Positions 1 through 5,697 are shown, numbered from the stretch's first letter. The stretch is DNA of 5,781 nucleotides from Candidatus Stahliibacteriota bacterium (GCA_004376785.1 SOIY01000176.1:1-5781), one strand, 5' to 3'. A program made the numbers and translations. The notes: generated from the sequence alone by a model not told the origin.

Positions 1-121
1 GGAAATACTTTATGCTGCACCAGATATAAGTGAGAAGGAGATAAAGATTAATGGTAGGTATGTGAATGGAAAATTGAAGGACATAGTTAATGATGTTGAT
101 CTATCACGGTATATATTATAA
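1..121 (+). CDS. hslU: HslU C-terminus (partial; ATPase subunit of HslUV protease)
   Basis: The first complete codon is at base 2 and the TAA stop is at 119-121, which gives the last 39 residues of a protein whose start lies outside the window. The tail ends in DVDLSRYIL, very close to the conserved HslU C-terminus (DEDLSRFIL in E. coli), and the preceding segment (EILYAAPDIS, then INGRYVNGKL) lines up with the end of the HslU C-domain. In the family this C-terminal tail docks into HslV and activates the peptidase, and it is intact here. HslU is an AAA+ unfoldase acting in the cytoplasm. hslV usually sits just upstream and is expected outside the window. The AAA+ core cannot be seen, so the call rests on the tail alone. 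That tail is diagnostic enough to separate it from ClpX. Confidence 0.87.
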   Translation, partial: EILYAAPDISEKEIKINGRYVNGKLKDIVNDVDLSRYIL

Positions 122-153
122 ATACAGGGCAATTAGGGGCAAATAATAAAGAC

Positions 154-193
154 AAGGAGACCAGGAGACTGGGAGACAAGGTGACAAGGGGAA
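154..193 (+). repeat. Octamer tandem array, consensus NNGGAGAC
   Basis: Five consecutive 8-base units. The first three carry GGAGAC exactly, the fourth is GGTGAC and the fifth is degenerate. Only the first two bases vary freely between good units. The + strand is almost pure purine. It lies in the gap between hslU and the Usp gene. I see no hairpin or clear promoter here, so it looks like a short-period intergenic repeat rather than a control site. Confidence 0.75.
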
Positions 194-204
194 ACAGAGA
201 GAAA

Positions 205-236
205 GGAAGTTTTGAAGTTAGGAAGTTGGGAAGATG
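205..236 (+). repeat. Octamer tandem array, consensus GGAAGTTN
   Basis: Four consecutive 8-base units: GGAAGTTT, then TGAAGTTA, GGAAGTTG and GGAAGATG. This array has a different consensus from the one 11 bases upstream but the same period. The ATG at 234 is the tail of the last unit, so a gene model starting there would take its start codon from the repeat. The purine-rich units can also look like Shine-Dalgarno sequences. Confidence 0.72.
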
Positions 237-254
237 GGAGCGGAATATTTTAAC

Positions 255-650
255 ATGAAGTTTAAAAAAGTTATTCTTGTCTTAACAGAAGATACTGATC
301 AGATGATTATAACTCAGGTAGTTAAACTATGTAAAAAATTTAGAAGTAAGCTTTTTGTACTCTTCGTAATTGAAGTAAATAGAGCATCTCGATTAGCCCG
401 ACTTACCCACCAGAAAACTGATATCCTTGATCAAGAGATAGAAGAAGGTGGGTGGAAACTTCTTTACCTTGTCGAGGACGAGGCTGTTGAGAGTGACGTG
501 TGGACATCGCTTCACCTTGAAAATGGTAATCTGATGGATGTTCTTAAAAAATATATTGAAGCATATGATATTAATACTGTACTTACAAAAAGAAAAGATG
601 AGACTAAAGAAATATTTGTTTCATCTCCAGTCCCAGTGATAGGGTTATGA
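255..650 (+). CDS. Short, degenerate universal stress protein (UspA-like)
   Basis: A 131-residue protein with the alternating alpha/beta pattern of the Usp fold. A first strand (KKVILVLTEDTD, about residues 4-15) is followed by a helix and a second strand (KLFVLFVIEV, about 33-42). Near the end is a strand (about 107-111), and SSPVPVIGL closes the protein much as HAPCPVLVV closes typical Usp domains. The ATP-binding loop GxxGx(9)G(S/T) expected before that last strand is missing: only about 12 charged residues (TKRKDETKEIF) occupy the place. Nucleotide binding is therefore doubtful. The start at 255 is preferred because it puts the first strand at the N-terminus. The ATG at 234 would add seven residues and lies in an octamer repeat, but it has a GGAAG 8 bases upstream and cannot be excluded. 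The ptsN-like gene follows after a 109-base gap. Overall identity is weak, so this is a fold-level call. Confidence 0.62.
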   Translation: MKFKKVILVLTEDTDQMIITQVVKLCKKFRSKLFVLFVIEVNRASRLARLTHQKTDILDQEIEEGGWKLLYLVEDEAVESDVWTSLHLENGNLMDVLKKYIEAYDINTVLTKRKDETKEIFVSSPVPVIGL

Positions 651-656
651 AAAAAC

Positions 657-743
657 TTGGTTATTGGGTTAGGGTTAAGAAGGTGGAAAATATGTATCCA
701 GCATCCAAACCCATGCCCATCTTCCAAAATTCGTGTATTCGTG
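657..743 (+). repeat. Composite short-period repeats between the Usp and ptsN genes
   Basis: Several mini-arrays are strung together. At 657-677 are three G/T-rich heptamers (TTGGTTA, then TTGGGTT and AGGGTTA). At 694-707 are two heptamers (GTATCCA then GCATCCA). At 728-743 are two octamers (AATTCGTG then TATTCGTG). The stretch CCCATCTTCC at 716-725 is the exact reverse complement of 229-238, so the Usp gene is flanked by a 10-base inverted match made of repeat sequence. No convincing terminator was found. A longer gene model for the next ORF would begin at GTG 733, inside this repeat. Confidence 0.55.
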
Positions 744-748
744 TTTAC

Positions 749-757
749 AAGGAGGTG
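749..757 (+). promoter_or_regulatory. Strong Shine-Dalgarno for ptsN-like gene
   Basis: AAGGAGGTG ends two bases before the ATG at 760, with the GGAGG core at 751-755. It is the best ribosome binding site in the window. It fixes the ptsN start at 760 rather than the in-frame GTG at 733, and so marks the head of the overlapping gene chain. Confidence 0.85.
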
Positions 758-759
758 TA

Positions 760-1221
760 ATGGTTTTAAATATATCTGAAATCCTAAAACCTGAGGCGAT
801 CATGATGGAAATGAAAGCCAGAGAAAAGCTTGCGGTAATAAAGGAATTGGTCGATTATATGGTTGCTAATAAATTTGTTAAGGATGGTAAGGAGTTTGTT
901 AAAGCCTTATGCAAGAGAGAAAATCTTGAATCTACAGGTATTGGTGATGGTATTGCCATTCCTCATGCTCGGACCAATGCGGTTAAAGGTCTTATTTTGG
1001 CATTTGCACGTTCACCCAAAGGCGTTGACTTTTCCGCAATTGATGGAAAACCATCACATCTTATTTTTCTTATTGCCTCGCCAGATGATAAAAAATCAGA
1101 ATATATCGTGGCATTGGCTAAACTTTCGAGGTTATTGCGGAAACATAATGTGCGCGAGCAGTTGAAAAGAGCAGATAGCCCCAAGGAAATCCTGGATATT
1201 ATAAAGAAAAACGAAGAATGA
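760..1221 (+). CDS. ptsN: PTS EIIA domain protein, nitrogen-type (PtsN/EIIA-Ntr-like)
   Basis: A 153-residue stand-alone EIIA domain of the fructose/mannitol family. The phosphorylation site is His69 in GIGDGIAIPHAR, the classical G(N/D)GIAIPH motif, and the N-terminus (NISEILKPEAI) is typical of PtsN. The later segment with FSAIDGKPSHLIFLIASP matches the conserved domain core. The length fits a free PtsN protein. In characterised bacteria EIIA-Ntr takes phosphate from NPr and acts as a regulator, for example of potassium homeostasis and stress responses, rather than transporting sugar. No EIIB or EIIC lies nearby, which supports a regulatory role. The start at 760 is set by a near-perfect Shine-Dalgarno. 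The stop TGA overlaps the next ATG as ATGA. A fructose-specific EIIA from a split transporter is the alternative. Confidence 0.88.
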   Translation: MVLNISEILKPEAIMMEMKAREKLAVIKELVDYMVANKFVKDGKEFVKALCKRENLESTGIGDGIAIPHARTNAVKGLILAFARSPKGVDFSAIDGKPSHLIFLIASPDDKKSEYIVALAKLSRLLRKHNVREQLKRADSPKEILDIIKKNEE

Positions 1222-2477
1222 GAAGCATGGGGCGTTTGTTAGCAATCTGTATATTATTGTTAATTCCTATATTGATCTTTGCCAATAAAATTCTTATTCC
1301 AATGGACTTAACACAAATTGATCATTTAAAGGCATACGGTGTAGCGTATCGTGCCCTTGTGATTGAAGCGAATATAGAGTGGTTATTGAATTTTCGTAAT
1401 GGTTCTTTCTTGATGGATTATGATAAAAGAATTGAAAAGGATTGTGCTATAAACGGTGTTTTGTGGGAGATTGTAACGCCGGATAAGACATTAGATATAT
1501 ACCATACAATCGCAGAAAATAATATGGAAACAATATTTCTTGAGAAGGCACCAAAAATCGCTGTCTATATTCCTGAGAATTTTGAGCCATGGGACGACGC
1601 TGTAACACTTGCATTGGAGTATGCAAAAATTCCTTATGACCAGGTGTGGGACGAAGATGTTCTGAAAGGGAATTTAATGAAATACGACTGGCTTCATCTT
1701 CATCATGAGGATTTCACCGGGCAGTATGGGAAATTTTATGGCAGTCAGAGGAATACAGATTGGTACAAAGAAGAAGTGAGGATAAACGAAGAGATGGCAA
1801 AGAGGTTGGGATTTAATAAGGTTTCAAAAATGAAATTGGCTGTTGCACTTGTAATAAAAGATTATATAGAAAAAGGCGGATTTATGTTTTCAATGTGTTC
1901 TGCCTGCGATACATATGACGTTGGACTTGCCTCACATAATACTGATATATGCCATAATGTCTATGATGGTGATTCCTATGATGCAAGTGCCAATAGCAAA
2001 TTAGATTTTTCTCAGTGTTTAGCATTTGAAAATTTTCAGGTGATACTTAACCCATTTGAATATGAACATTCAACAATCGATGTGACACGTGAGGCGCAGG
2101 TGCGCGGTCCAAAAACTTATATTTCTCTGTTCGATTTTTCGGCGAAATTTGATCCAGTACCATGTATGCTTGTTCAGAATCATACTGCCCTGGTAAAGGA
2201 ATATTTGGGTCAATGCTCAGGTTTTAGAAGAAATACGATCAAATCTTCGGTTTTGATTTTAGCAGAGGTGAGTGGAACTGAAGAGATTAAATACCTGCAT
2301 GGCAATTTTGGAAAAGGGACATTTACTTACCTTGCAGGACATGATCCTGAGGACTATACACATTTTGTTGGTGATCCACCGACTGAGTTGAAGTATCATA
2401 AAAATTCCCCCGGGTATAGGTTAATTCTTAATAATGTTCTCTTTCCTGCTGCCAGGAAAAAGGAGCAAAAAACATAA
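1218..2477 (+). CDS. Secreted protein of the 'asparagine synthetase B'-labelled family, function unknown
   Basis: A 419-residue protein with a signal peptide: R2 and R6, a hydrophobic core at 7-21, and likely cleavage after IFA (22/23). The mature protein starts KILIPMDLTQIDHLKAYGVAY, followed by WLLNFRNGSFL (55-65). YDWLHLHHEDFTGQYGKFYG (156-175) and NVYDGDSYD (247-255) also occur. From memory, these blocks match a Bacteroidetes/candidate-phylum family often labelled asparagine synthetase B. No N-terminal Cys nucleophile or ATP-pyrophosphatase domain of real AsnB is present, so that name should not be used. GGFMFSMCSACDTYD (220-234) resembles the nucleophile-elbow region of class I glutamine-amidotransferase-like folds, with Cys227 as the candidate residue, and GKGTFTYLAGHDPEDY (366-381) would suit the end of such a domain. 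This is inference. The start overlaps the ptsN stop (ATGA); ATG 1227 is an alternative that would remove three residues. Confidence 0.72.
   Translation: MRSMGRLLAICILLLIPILIFANKILIPMDLTQIDHLKAYGVAYRALVIEANIEWLLNFRNGSFLMDYDKRIEKDCAINGVLWEIVTPDKTLDIYHTIAENNMETIFLEKAPKIAVYIPENFEPWDDAVTLALEYAKIPYDQVWDEDVLKGNLMKYDWLHLHHEDFTGQYGKFYGSQRNTDWYKEEVRINEEMAKRLGFNKVSKMKLAVALVIKDYIEKGGFMFSMCSACDTYDVGLASHNTDICHNVYDGDSYDASANSKLDFSQCLAFENFQVILNPFEYEHSTIDVTREAQVRGPKTYISLFDFSAKFDPVPCMLVQNHTALVKEYLGQCSGFRRNTIKSSVLILAEVSGTEEIKYLHGNFGKGTFTYLAGHDPEDYTHFVGDPPTELKYHKNSPGYRLILNNVLFPAARKKEQKT
2461..2476 (+). promoter_or_regulatory. Shine-Dalgarno plus probable AUA start of the DUF177 gene
   Basis: AGGAG (2461-2465) lies inside the end of the upstream gene, 8 bases before ATA 2474-2476. 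The ATA overlaps the upstream TAA (2475-2477). The DUF177 reading frame has no ATG, GTG or TTG between its upstream stop (2432-2434) and the conserved N-terminus. AUA in an ATAA overlap is therefore the best start visible. Confidence 0.6.
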
Positions 2478-3031
2478 CTGCCTCCAAATTTTTAATTCCT
2501 TTAACAGAATTAGAAGAAGAAACTTATCTTAAGTTTAATGAATTAGATGCAGCTGAACTTAAGTTAAAGAGTGATGTCGTCAAAAAATTTAAACAGATTA
2601 ATGCAAAAGTAAAAATTAACAACTCAGCAATAGGAATAGGCGCAGATTTTGAAGTATATTTTGTTGCTGATTTAATATGTGCGCGTTGCTTAGATACATT
2701 TTCCAGGGATTTTAAGGTAAATTTATATTTCAATTATGTTAAAGGTAAGGACCCCTATACAAATGTTGAAAAGGTAAAGTTGGCTGCATCCGACGCCGAT
2801 AATATCTACTACACTGGTTCACGGATTGATTTAAGTATTGGAATACGAGAGGCAATTGTGTTATCTGTTCCTATAGCCTTATTATGTAAGGATAATTGTC
2901 GTGGCTTGTGTCCGGTCTGTGGTAAAAATAAAAACAAAGAAAAATGTGACTGTAAAACTGAAAAAGTGGGTCTTTTTACGCCAATCCCTAAGAAGAAAAA
3001 AGGTAAAGCAAAAAGGGTTAAGAAAAAATGA
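2474..3031 (+). CDS. yceD: DUF177/YceD family protein, noncanonical AUA start
   Basis: A 185-residue protein if read from AUA 2474; gene callers may show only the last 83 residues from TTG 2780. The N-terminus (FLIPLTELEEE) fits the DUF177 opening. Residues 68-72 hold the CxxC motif ICARC, and 138-160 hold a Cys cluster: C138, C142, then CPVCG (146-150) and CDC (158-160). In E. coli YceD is linked to accumulation of 23S rRNA and is encoded just before rpmF (ribosomal protein L32). No rpmF follows here. The end is unusual: in place of the common DPRLAxLKKL-type tail there is a Lys-rich stretch (PIPKKKKGKAKRVKKK, 170-185), perhaps for RNA contact. The gene overlaps the secreted-protein gene upstream and dacB downstream, so it lies inside a coupled chain. 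The frame is open throughout 2474-3031, which argues against a frameshift. Family assignment is firm and the start is less so. Confidence 0.82.
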   Translation: MTASKFLIPLTELEEETYLKFNELDAAELKLKSDVVKKFKQINAKVKINNSAIGIGADFEVYFVADLICARCLDTFSRDFKVNLYFNYVKGKDPYTNVEKVKLAASDADNIYYTGSRIDLSIGIREAIVLSVPIALLCKDNCRGLCPVCGKNKNKEKCDCKTEKVGLFTPIPKKKKGKAKRVKKK

Positions 3032-4458
3032 TTGTACTTTTACTTTTTTCGATATTATCTATAGATAGTATTTTATGCCCTCCAGAACTTAGTACTGCAC
3101 AGTTTGGTATTTGTGTTTTAGATCTCAGCAATGATCGCGTAATTTATGTGCGTAATAGTCAGAAGCTTTTTGTTCCGGCATCCAATATGAAGATTATCAC
3201 AACGGGTGCAAGTTTATGTTTTCTTGGTCCAGAATACCATTTCAAGACCCGGCTTGCGATTAAAGGTAAAATAAAAAAGAATAAGCTTTACGGCGATATT
3301 ATCATCATTGGAGGTGGGGATCCTACATTTAGCCTGGACAATCTGGAACAATTTGTTTTAACAATAAAAAGTTACAATATAAGTGAAATTACAGGTAATA
3401 TTATCTTAAACGACAATTATTTTACTGATATTAGTTTAAACGGTAATTCTTTTACATTTGAAAGACTCCCAACAGGCTGGGCATGGCATTATCTTGATGC
3501 GCGTTATGCACCTGAGATTTCAGCACTCTCAATGAATAAGAATTGTGTTAACGTAAAGATGATAGGGACCGGGCTTGGGGATTATGCGGATGTTACAATC
3601 GAACCTGAAACAGATTATGTCAAATTGATTAGTAATATGATAACCAAACAAGGTGAGGACAGTATTATTATTTTGCGCAGACCAGATGCAAATATAATTT
3701 ATGTTGATGGCGGAATTGGTGAGAACCATAAAAAAGATATCGAGGTTGCAGTAAAAGATCCTGCAATGTTTGTGGGACAATACTTTAAAGAGAGATTGTT
3801 GAATGCAAATATAAAACTTCATGGTAATATTATAAAGAAGAATGATACCATATTTTCTACGACAGAATCAAATGGGGGGATTATTGTTGATTCAGTAATA
3901 TCTGCATCCCTCATTGAAATTCTAAAGGAAACCAATATTGAGAGCGTGAATCTTTATGCTGAAATATTGGTTAAGACTCTTGGCGCTCGCTATTACAATG
4001 AAGGTAGTTTCAAGACAGGCATACGAATGTTAAAGAGATTTCTGAGAATGTGTGGTGCAGATACTAATGTAGTATCATTATGGGATGGCTCAGGTTTATC
4101 AAGGCATAATTTAATCTCTCCTTATTATTTAGCCCTTGTTTTACGTTATATGTACTATAGCAGATTTTCTAAAACATTTTATGATTTATTACCAACATCT
4201 GGTGAAGGAACATTAGAATACCGATTTAAAGATTTTGATGGTGTAATACGCGCCAAAACAGGGTCATTACATGCAATCTCTTGCCTTTCTGGATATCTAC
4301 GTATAGACGAGACTGATTACTGTTTTTCGATGATGTTTAACAACTACACCTGTAAAAGAAAAAAGATAGAACAAATACAGGAACAGATTATTCGAGCAAT
4401 AGAAGAACAACTAAGCACAGAGAATAATGCCAAATTTCAAAGTACAAATGTCAAGTGA
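3028..4458 (+). CDS. dacB: D-alanyl-D-alanine carboxypeptidase/endopeptidase (PBP4, peptidase S13)
   Basis: A 476-residue penicillin-binding protein of the DacB class. All three active-site motifs are present: SxxK at S52-N-M-K55 (FVPASNMKI), SxN at S306-V-N308 and KTG at 410-412 (RAKTGSL). The family block DGSGLSRHN is at 353-361. The insert between the first two motifs (about residues 70-290) matches the class C architecture. In the family the enzyme trims terminal D-Ala and cuts D-Ala-meso-DAP cross-links in the periplasm. The N-terminus is hydrophobic (IVLLLFSILSIDSIL) and looks like a signal, but it has no positive charge before it and no clear cleavage site; C17 is not in a good lipobox. 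The start is fixed by the ATGA overlap with the DUF177 gene, with a weak AAGGG (3013-3017) upstream. The final residues (about KFQSTNVK) are encoded by a heptamer repeat and are probably not part of the fold. Confidence 0.92.
   Translation: MIVLLLFSILSIDSILCPPELSTAQFGICVLDLSNDRVIYVRNSQKLFVPASNMKIITTGASLCFLGPEYHFKTRLAIKGKIKKNKLYGDIIIIGGGDPTFSLDNLEQFVLTIKSYNISEITGNIILNDNYFTDISLNGNSFTFERLPTGWAWHYLDARYAPEISALSMNKNCVNVKMIGTGLGDYADVTIEPETDYVKLISNMITKQGEDSIIILRRPDANIIYVDGGIGENHKKDIEVAVKDPAMFVGQYFKERLLNANIKLHGNIIKKNDTIFSTTESNGGIIVDSVISASLIEILKETNIESVNLYAEILVKTLGARYYNEGSFKTGIRMLKRFLRMCGADTNVVSLWDGSGLSRHNLISPYYLALVLRYMYYSRFSKTFYDLLPTSGEGTLEYRFKDFDGVIRAKTGSLHAISCLSGYLRIDETDYCFSMMFNNYTCKRKKIEQIQEQIIRAIEEQLSTENNAKFQSTNVK
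4431..4458 (+). repeat. Heptamer array CAAANNN, running into the dacB 3' end
   Basis: Four 7-base units in exact register, each beginning CAA: CAAATTT is the first and CAAGTGA the last. The dacB stop codon TGA is the last three bases of the final unit, so the repeat supplies the gene's terminal codons. A related array in the opposite orientation lies at 5718-5752. Confidence 0.7.
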
Positions 4459-4517
4459 ATCCCGCCCATCTGCGGCGATAGGATGGATGAATCCCGCTCA
4501 TCTGAGATGGGCGTGGA
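4456..4517 (+). repeat. Two tandem 30-32-base palindromic units
   Basis: Unit 1 (4456-4487) and unit 2 (4488-4517) share their first 17 bases with one mismatch (TGAATCCCGC[C/T]CATCTG) and both end in TGGA; a third start, TGAAATC, follows at 4518. Each unit can fold alone. In unit 1, 4466-4471 pairs with 4481-4486. In unit 2, 4495-4501 pairs with 4507-4513 around a 5-base loop. The two also pair with each other: CGCCCATCT 4463-4471 is the reverse complement of 4505-4513. There is no T-run, so an intrinsic terminator is unlikely. It may act as a 3' stem protecting or ending the dacB transcript. Confidence 0.7.
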
Positions 4518-4523
4518 TGAAAT

Positions 4524-4552
4524 CTAAATTTCTAATGTCCAATTTCAAAATT
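4524..4552 (+). repeat. Heptamer-like array, consensus C(A/T/C)AANTT/GT
   Basis: Four units of 8, 7, 7 and 7 bases, each beginning with C and carrying AA at the third and fourth positions (for example CTAATGT and CCAATTT). It looks like a diverged relative of the CAAANNN array at 4431-4458, from which it is separated by the palindromic units. Confidence 0.5.
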
Positions 4553-4559
4553 ATATTTA

Positions 4560-4590
4560 ACCATTTAACCAGTTACCATTTTACCAAACT
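4560..4590 (+). repeat. ACCA-type 7/8-mer array directly before a small ORF
   Basis: Four units of 8, 7, 8 and 8 bases, each starting ACCA (for example ACCATTTA and ACCAGTT). The last unit abuts the ATG at 4591. There is no Shine-Dalgarno in it, so the small ORF downstream has a repeat in place of a leader. With the preceding arrays it accounts for nearly all of the 132-base gap after dacB. Confidence 0.55.
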
Positions 4591-4731
4591 ATGATAAAAC
4601 GAAGATTCAATTATAAAGAAGGTCGTTTGATTCCCAGAAAAAAACACAGTAAGCCTTTTCGTTTTGTTGGTATAGGTATTATTATAATGGCAGTGATTAT
4701 ATTTATCTTTTATAAATTGATGGTGAAATAA
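4591..4731 (+). CDS. Small basic single-pass membrane protein, 46 residues, unknown
   Basis: The frame reads ATG 4591 to TAA 4729-4731. The N-terminal half is strongly basic (MIKRRFNYKEGRLIPRKKHS, then KPFR) and is followed by one hydrophobic segment at about residues 25-41 (FVGIGIIIMAVIIFIFY) and a short KLMVK end. By the positive-inside rule the basic part would face the cytoplasm. The gene lies 9 bases before the M19 dipeptidase on the same strand and is probably cotranscribed with it. It belongs to no family I recognise. The sharp division into a basic and a membrane-spanning half, and its tight fit between an array and the next gene, favour a real gene. Against it, there is no visible Shine-Dalgarno and the length is close to what chance allows. 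It is too short for most gene callers. Confidence 0.55.
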   Translation: MIKRRFNYKEGRLIPRKKHSKPFRFVGIGIIIMAVIIFIFYKLMVK

Positions 4732-4740
4732 GACGACGGA

Positions 4741-5628
4741 ATGGCTAATGTTTTTGACCTTCATTGTGATACGCCGCATAATATAGGTAAGAATAAATTC
4801 AATCACATAGTACCGGAGAAGCTGCATCGTCAGAATTATTTAGGAGCGGTGTTCGCGCACTTTATAGTCCCAAAAGCAAAATATCCATTTGTTGATGTGG
4901 TTAAATTGATTTCTTCAACCATGGTTTATGTGAATAAAAAGAAAAATATACATATTGTCCATTCATATAAGGAACTCAACGAAAAAAAAGTGAATATAAT
5001 ATTGGGTGTTGAAGGTGGTCATATTTTTGACAATACATTCAAACAGATTGAGGTTCTTTATGATTTGGGAGTGAGGGTATTTACCCTGACCTGGAACAAT
5101 TCAAACAAACTTGCACACTCTGCCCTGGAAACAGATAAAAAAGGTATTACAAAAAGGGGTAAGGAGTTCTTAAGGAAATTGAAGAATTATAATGTAATCA
5201 TAGATCTTTCCCATGCATCAACAAAGACTGTGCTTGATGTTTGTGGGGTCTGTGAGAATCAGGTAATTGCATCACATTCCTGTGTCAGGGCACTAAACCC
5301 ATCATTTATGAGAAATATTGATGATAGAGCAATAAAGGCAATTGCTGAAAAAGGTGGGGTAGTTGGGGTAAATTTCTCAAGATATCATCTGGGTGGCTAT
5401 AGTGTTATTGATCATATTGATTATCTTAAAGACAATTTTAGTATAGATGTACCTGCAATTGGCAGTGATTTTGATGGTATTAATGACGCTGTGATTAAAA
5501 GCCCATCAGGATTGAAGGATTTGGAAAAAGAATTATTGAAAAAGGGCTATAAAAAAAATGAAATTAATAAGATTTTTAGTGGAAATTTTTTGAGAGTACT
5601 GAAAAAGAGCGTAATGCGTAGAGAGTAA
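4741..5628 (+). CDS. Membrane dipeptidase homologue (peptidase family M19), cytosolic
   Basis: A 295-residue TIM-barrel metallo-dipeptidase. The metal-binding motifs occur in family order: DLHCDTP (H8, D10), GVEGGH (E91, bridging Glu), DLSHAS (H158), ASHSCVRAL (H179), a substrate-binding RN pair (R191-N192) and GSDFDG (D243). The C-terminal NFLRVLKK is also typical. No signal peptide is present, so the enzyme should be cytosolic like other bacterial members. The family hydrolyses dipeptides, often with a D-residue at the C-terminal side. With DacB two genes upstream, a part in recycling wall- or diet-derived dipeptides is possible but unproved. At just under 300 residues it is on the short side for the family. 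The region before the ATG (GACGACGGA) is a weak ribosome site, which suggests coupling to the small gene upstream. The last six residues (SVMRRE) come from a heptamer repeat. Confidence 0.9.
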   Translation: MANVFDLHCDTPHNIGKNKFNHIVPEKLHRQNYLGAVFAHFIVPKAKYPFVDVVKLISSTMVYVNKKKNIHIVHSYKELNEKKVNIILGVEGGHIFDNTFKQIEVLYDLGVRVFTLTWNNSNKLAHSALETDKKGITKRGKEFLRKLKNYNVIIDLSHASTKTVLDVCGVCENQVIASHSCVRALNPSFMRNIDDRAIKAIAEKGGVVGVNFSRYHLGGYSVIDHIDYLKDNFSIDVPAIGSDFDGINDAVIKSPSGLKDLEKELLKKGYKKNEINKIFSGNFLRVLKKSVMRRE

Positions 5629-5634
5629 AGCGTA
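5607..5634 (+). repeat. Heptamer array NNGCGTA across the dipeptidase stop
   Basis: Four 7-base units in exact register (GAGCGTA, then ATGCGTA, GAGAGTA and AAGCGTA). The TAA stop at 5626-5628 spans the junction of units three and four, so units one to three encode the C-terminal residues. Downstream bases 5635-5648 keep a G-rich heptamer feel but have lost the consensus. Confidence 0.7.
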
Positions 5635-5662
5635 GGGTGGAGGAAGTGCCCCGACTTTAGAA

Positions 5663-5697
5663 GTTAAAATTTAAAATTTAAAAGTTAAAAGTTAAAA
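5663..5697 (+). repeat. Heptamer array (G/T)TTAAAA, five units
   Basis: Five perfect-register units: GTTAAAA, two of TTTAAAA, then two of GTTAAAA. Only the first base varies. It is the cleanest short-period array in the window, and no ORF crosses it. Confidence 0.82.

Noticed and set aside
96..122. Possible promoter TTGATC with TATAAA 15 bases downstream, at the end of hslU
   Set aside because: The spacing is short, the region is AT-rich coding sequence, and a similar match is expected by chance.
154..236. CRISPR-like array
   Set aside because: Units are 8 bases with no spacers; it is a simple tandem repeat.
664..677. Telomere-like GGGTTA repeats
   Set aside because: Only about two units, and explained by the local 7-base-period G/T-rich array; no reason to infer a telomere or linear end.
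512..727. Minus-strand ORF
   Set aside because: Shadow of the Usp gene and the repeat gap, with no recognisable protein features. The minus-strand frames at 963-1184, 2524-2733, 3529-3822 and 4573-4827 were dropped for the same reason.
733..759. Upstream GTG start for the ptsN-like gene
   Set aside because: It lies in an ATTCGTG repeat, and the strong AAGGAGGTG points to ATG 760, which gives a normal PtsN N-terminus.
863..1165. Second + strand frame inside ptsN
   Set aside because: Out-of-frame shadow of a gene with an intact catalytic motif.
2780..3031. 83-residue gene starting at TTG 2780
   Set aside because: It is the C-terminal part of the DUF177 gene, whose frame stays open back to 2474 with conserved family sequence including CARC.
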